Positions 10,412 through 12,646 of a DNA stretch of 12,646 bases are shown piece by piece. The DNA lies in contig CAMPGJ010000019.1 of the NCBI GenBank assembly GCA_946885425.1, positions 1-12,646 of the forward strand. Direction: 5' to 3'. The translations under genes and the position numbers were made by a program. Position 1 is the stretch's first letter. Every line of letters begins with the position of its first letter. The notes below the pieces were generated by a model. That model was not told where the DNA came from, searched no databases, and saw nothing but the letters and a program-made list of their open reading frames with translations. The DNA comes from an uncultured bacterium (lineage in GTDB: Bacteria; Patescibacteria; Microgenomatia; Levybacterales; UBA12049).

Positions 10412-10454
10412 TATGAAATTTCATTGATTTTGCATAGCAAGTTTGCTGATTTGA

Positions 10455-10502
10455 TATAATAAAGGTTGGATCTACATCCTACATCCCCGTGTGGTGTATA
10501 AT
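10455..10502 (+). promoter_or_regulatory. Promoter region of the glycosyltransferase pair, two -10 boxes
   Basis: TATAAT occurs at 10455-10460 with TGA before it (extended -10) and again at 10497-10502, 7 nt before ATG 10510. The second predicts a leaderless message; the first would give a leader of about 43 nt. Neither has a clear -35. Confidence 0.5.
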
Positions 10503-10509
10503 ATACCTT

Positions 10510-11775
10510 ATGCGTATTTTGATTGTCACGGAGACATATCCGCCAAATATTAATGGAGCTGCTTTGGCGACTGAGCGGTTAGCGGAAGAACTAGCTAAGC
10601 ATGGTCACCATGTAGCTGTTATTGCGCCTTCTACAGCATTTAAGCATTATAAATCTATTGATGGTAATCTTACTGTTTATCGGGTGAGATCAATTATTAT
10701 TCAAAAAAACCAAAAATTCAGAGTTTCTCCCCAGCCGCTTCATGCTAAAGAATTTAAAGAAATAGTTCGGGAAGTGCAGCCTGACATTATGCATATAAAT
10801 AATCCGGGATTTCTCGCCCAAACAGCGATGAGTATCGCAAAACAAATCAATATACCTATTATCGGGACAAGTCATTTTATGCCTGAAAATATTACACACT
10901 ATCTTCATTTGCCTGATCAGCTTGAAAAGTTTCTCAACACCAGTATATGGAAGATATATACGAGATTTTATAGTAGACTTAATCTCGTTATCTCTCCAAC
11001 GCAGACAGCTGCTGATTTGCTAACGAAGTTGGGTGTAGGTACACAAGTGCAAGTCATTTCTAACGGAATTGATTTAAAAAAATTCAATAAAAATAATAAT
11101 GGAGAATATTTAAAAGAACGGTATAAGCTCCCTAATAAAACAACATTTCTTTTTGTAGGTAGACTTGATAAAGAAAAATGTATTGATGTGCTAATTAAGG
11201 CAGTTGCGCTCATTAAGAATAAAGCAGATTTTCATGTTGTTATTGCGGGAAAAGGGAAAGAAGAAGTGTATCTTAAAGAGCTGGCTTCAGAATTGGAAGT
11301 TGATTCGCTTATAACATTTACAGGGTATTTACCTAAAAAAGATCTTCCGTTTATTTATAAAGTAGCTGACATTTTTGTTATGCCTAGCATAGCTGAGTTA
11401 CAAAGTTTAGTGACGATGGAGGCTATGGCAACAGGATTGCCTGTTCTTGGCGCGGATGCTGTAGCATTACCCCATCTGATTAAAGATAAGAGAAATGGAT
11501 TTTTATTCCAACCATATGATGAAAAGAAATTAGCAAGTAGGATGTTAACGTTGGCGAATGACAAAGCATTAGTTGCTAAAATGAGCGATGCAAGCCAGGA
11601 GATTATTCAGGCACATGATATGGATCAGGTGGTTCACAAGGTAGAAAAAGCGTATGAAAGCGTCATACGTGAGTATAAAGCAAAGGTGCCGGAGAAGAAG
11701 CTGTTGAAGCGTGATGTACTCAGGTCGCATATTAAGAAGTTAATGCCCCAGCATACAGGGAACCTTACAAAATAG
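10510..11775 (+). CDS. GT4-family glycosyltransferase (diacylglycerol glucosyltransferase/PimB-like)
   Basis: The start is ATG 10510 (MRILIVTETYPP), which matches the GT-B N-terminus; an in-frame GTG at 10489 would add seven residues encoded by promoter DNA. The 421-residue product has two Rossmann-like domains. The acceptor domain shows ETYPPNINGAALAT (8-21) and GTSHFMPENI (119-128), the latter common in lipid-directed glucosyl/mannosyl transferases. The donor domain has FVGRLDKEK (215-223), the GKGKE turn and the E-x7-E motif (E296 to E304, SIAELQSLVTMEAM), a retaining GT4 hallmark. A sugar nucleotide is the expected donor and a membrane lipid a plausible acceptor, but neither is proven. 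A basic C-terminal tail may bind the membrane. Five nucleotides separate it from the next glycosyltransferase gene, so the two are probably co-transcribed. Confidence 0.88.
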   Translation: MRILIVTETYPPNINGAALATERLAEELAKHGHHVAVIAPSTAFKHYKSIDGNLTVYRVRSIIIQKNQKFRVSPQPLHAKEFKEIVREVQPDIMHINNPGFLAQTAMSIAKQINIPIIGTSHFMPENITHYLHLPDQLEKFLNTSIWKIYTRFYSRLNLVISPTQTAADLLTKLGVGTQVQVISNGIDLKKFNKNNNGEYLKERYKLPNKTTFLFVGRLDKEKCIDVLIKAVALIKNKADFHVVIAGKGKEEVYLKELASELEVDSLITFTGYLPKKDLPFIYKVADIFVMPSIAELQSLVTMEAMATGLPVLGADAVALPHLIKDKRNGFLFQPYDEKKLASRMLTLANDKALVAKMSDASQEIIQAHDMDQVVHKVEKAYESVIREYKAKVPEKKLLKRDVLRSHIKKLMPQHTGNLTK

Positions 11776-11780
11776 TTAGC

Positions 11781-12646
11781 ATGACAATTGTTTTTTTAGC
11801 TCGAAGATTTTATCCCCTTATCGGTGGTGTTGAAAAACACGTGATGGAAATCAGCAAGAGACTTGTGGCGGCCGGTCACAGAGTTATTGTTGTGACCGAA
11901 GAGCCACCAAGTTATAAGGTTGAAAGTTATAAAGTTATAAAGTCATCAAGCGTCATTGCGAGGAACGAAGCAATCCCGTCCATAAAGAGATTGCCGCGCT
12001 CATTCTTCGCTCGCAATGACGAAAAAGAAATAATAGAAGGTATAGAGATTTATAGAATTAATGTATGCGAAGAAGACAAATTTAAGAAATTCCGCATTTG
12101 GAAGGGGATGTGGAAGTTGCGAGATGTGATTGGACGAGCGGATGTAATACATTGTCATGATGTGTTCTTTTGGTATTTGCCATTCCGTCTATTATATCCT
12201 CGCAAATCAGTCTACACGACGTTTCATGGGTATGAGAGTTATCCTATCAGGAGAAACGCTATCGTTGTTCGAAAAATTTCGGAGCTGCTATCTTGGGGCA
12301 ATATTTGTATAGGTGACTTCATAAAAAAATGGTACGGCACTGCTCCCACATTTGTAAGTTATGGAGCAGTGCAAGTCGAAAGTCATCAAGTCATCAAGTC
12401 ATCAAGTTTGCCTGCTGGCAAGATAAGGGGGCATAAGACTTTCGACTTTCGACTTGACGACTTGAAGACTCGCCAGTCTGCACTCTTTTTTGGCAGACTG
12501 GATGTGCAGACGGGGGTGCTGACATATGTTAAGGCTTTTGAATTGTTGAAGAAGAAGTTTCCTCAGTTTAAATTGTTGGTAGTGGGGGATGGAGAGCAGA
12601 AGGGGCTGGTTGAAAAGAGGGTAAAAACATTACCATTTCAGAAAAA
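11781..12646 (+). CDS. GT4-family glycosyltransferase with repeat-derived insertions (3' end outside window)
   Basis: The frame is open from ATG 11781 to the window end (288 codons, no stop), so the gene is incomplete. The N-terminus MTIVFLARRFYPLIGGVEKH with RLVAAGHRVIVVTE is the typical GT4 acceptor-domain start. DVIHCHDVFFW and YTTFHGYES follow, and the donor domain begins with FFGRLDVQTGVLTYVKAFE and VVGDGEQKG. Two stretches look unlike the family and are encoded by repeats: residues about 50-81 (palindromic element plus AAGTTATAA-like repeats) and about 198-230 in the linker between the two domains. Both keep the frame. It begins 5 nt after the preceding glycosyltransferase and probably acts in the same surface-glycan or glycolipid pathway. 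Whether the insertions leave it active is unknown. Confidence 0.82.
   Translation, partial: MTIVFLARRFYPLIGGVEKHVMEISKRLVAAGHRVIVVTEEPPSYKVESYKVIKSSSVIARNEAIPSIKRLPRSFFARNDEKEIIEGIEIYRINVCEEDKFKKFRIWKGMWKLRDVIGRADVIHCHDVFFWYLPFRLLYPRKSVYTTFHGYESYPIRRNAIVVRKISELLSWGNICIGDFIKKWYGTAPTFVSYGAVQVESHQVIKSSSLPAGKIRGHKTFDFRLDDLKTRQSALFFGRLDVQTGVLTYVKAFELLKKKFPQFKLLVVGDGEQKGLVEKRVKTLPFQK
11951..12021 (+). repeat. Palindromic element inserted in frame in the second glycosyltransferase
   Basis: CGTCATTGCGAG (11951-11962) and CTCGCAATGACG (12010-12021) are perfectly complementary over 12 bp; GCAATC (11970-11975) pairs with GATTGC (11989-11994). It encodes VIARNEAIPS...LPRSFFARNDE (58-81). It is flanked upstream by AAGTTATAA-type tandem units and one GTCATCAAG (11942-11950). 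Confidence 0.88.
12373..12470 (+). repeat. Composite tandem/inverted repeat in the glycosyltransferase linker
   Basis: AAGTCGAAAGTC (12373-12384) is perfectly complementary to GACTTTCGACTT (12437-12448). Between them are three GTCATCAA units (12382-12405) and a GCCTGCTGGCA segment (12410-12420); after them come further GACTTGA units to 12470. The unit is the same as the four copies in ileS (5973-6004). Confidence 0.85.

Noticed and set aside
11835..11850. CACGTG core in the second glycosyltransferase, resembling parS
   Set aside because: Only the central six bases fit; the flanks lack the TGTTTC/GAAACA arms, and it lies in conserved GT4 coding sequence (GGVEKHVMEI).
2290..12470. Repeats considered as a CRISPR array
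   Set aside because: Copies are scattered, differ in length, lack regular spacers, and no cas genes are present.
40..12646. Alternative genetic code with TGA read as glycine
   Set aside because: lepB and both cassette genes end sensibly at TGA, and none of the conserved genes has an internal TGA.

Overview
The window looks like a chromosomal segment of a Candidate Phyla Radiation (Patescibacteria) bacterium, most likely Microgenomates-like; this placement is inference. It rests on compact, AT-rich housekeeping genes, a eukaryote-type isoleucyl-tRNA synthetase, several promoters whose -10 box sits only 6-10 nt before the start codon (predicted leaderless or nearly leaderless mRNAs), and many short palindromic or tandem repeats between and inside genes. 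TGA is used as a stop (lepB and two small genes), so the standard bacterial code applies and the TGA=Gly code of Gracilibacteria/SR1 does not.

Layout. 40-1350: a glycoside hydrolase resembling the catalytic domain of glycogen debranching enzymes. 1376-2238: a separate-looking two-gene cassette with a perfect sigma70 promoter, strong Shine-Dalgarno sites, about 51% GC and a structured, probably bidirectional terminator; both products are unrecognised. 2376-3047 (minus): an orphan OmpR/PhoB-type response regulator, divergent from a type IV pilin-like gene (3219-3776). 3890-6808: ileS. 6903-7976: a SEDS protein, RodA-like. 8143-8791: rplU and rpmA, followed at once by a ParB-like gene (8800-9618). 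9824-10399 (minus): signal peptidase I, convergent with parB and divergent from two GT4 glycosyltransferases (10510-11775, and 11781 to the window end, incomplete).

The most notable signal is repeat DNA inside reading frames. A palindromic element of about 70 bp lies in the same orientation and the same translation frame in ileS (4691-4760) and in the second glycosyltransferase (11951-12021). ileS also carries four copies of ATCAAGTC and a GC-rich patch; the glycosyltransferase also has a composite tandem/inverted repeat in its interdomain linker. All frames stay open. This resembles the known in-gene palindromic elements of Rickettsia.

Other repeat families lie between genes, several of them right next to predicted promoters: a double hairpin with a compensatory base change, ATGGTT-rich palindromes, TAGGGGCTAGGTTCT units and a nested palindrome between parB and lepB. 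Functionally the window combines envelope work (RodA, signal peptidase, GT4 enzymes, pilin), translation (IleRS, L21, L27), chromosome segregation (ParB) and one signalling regulator.
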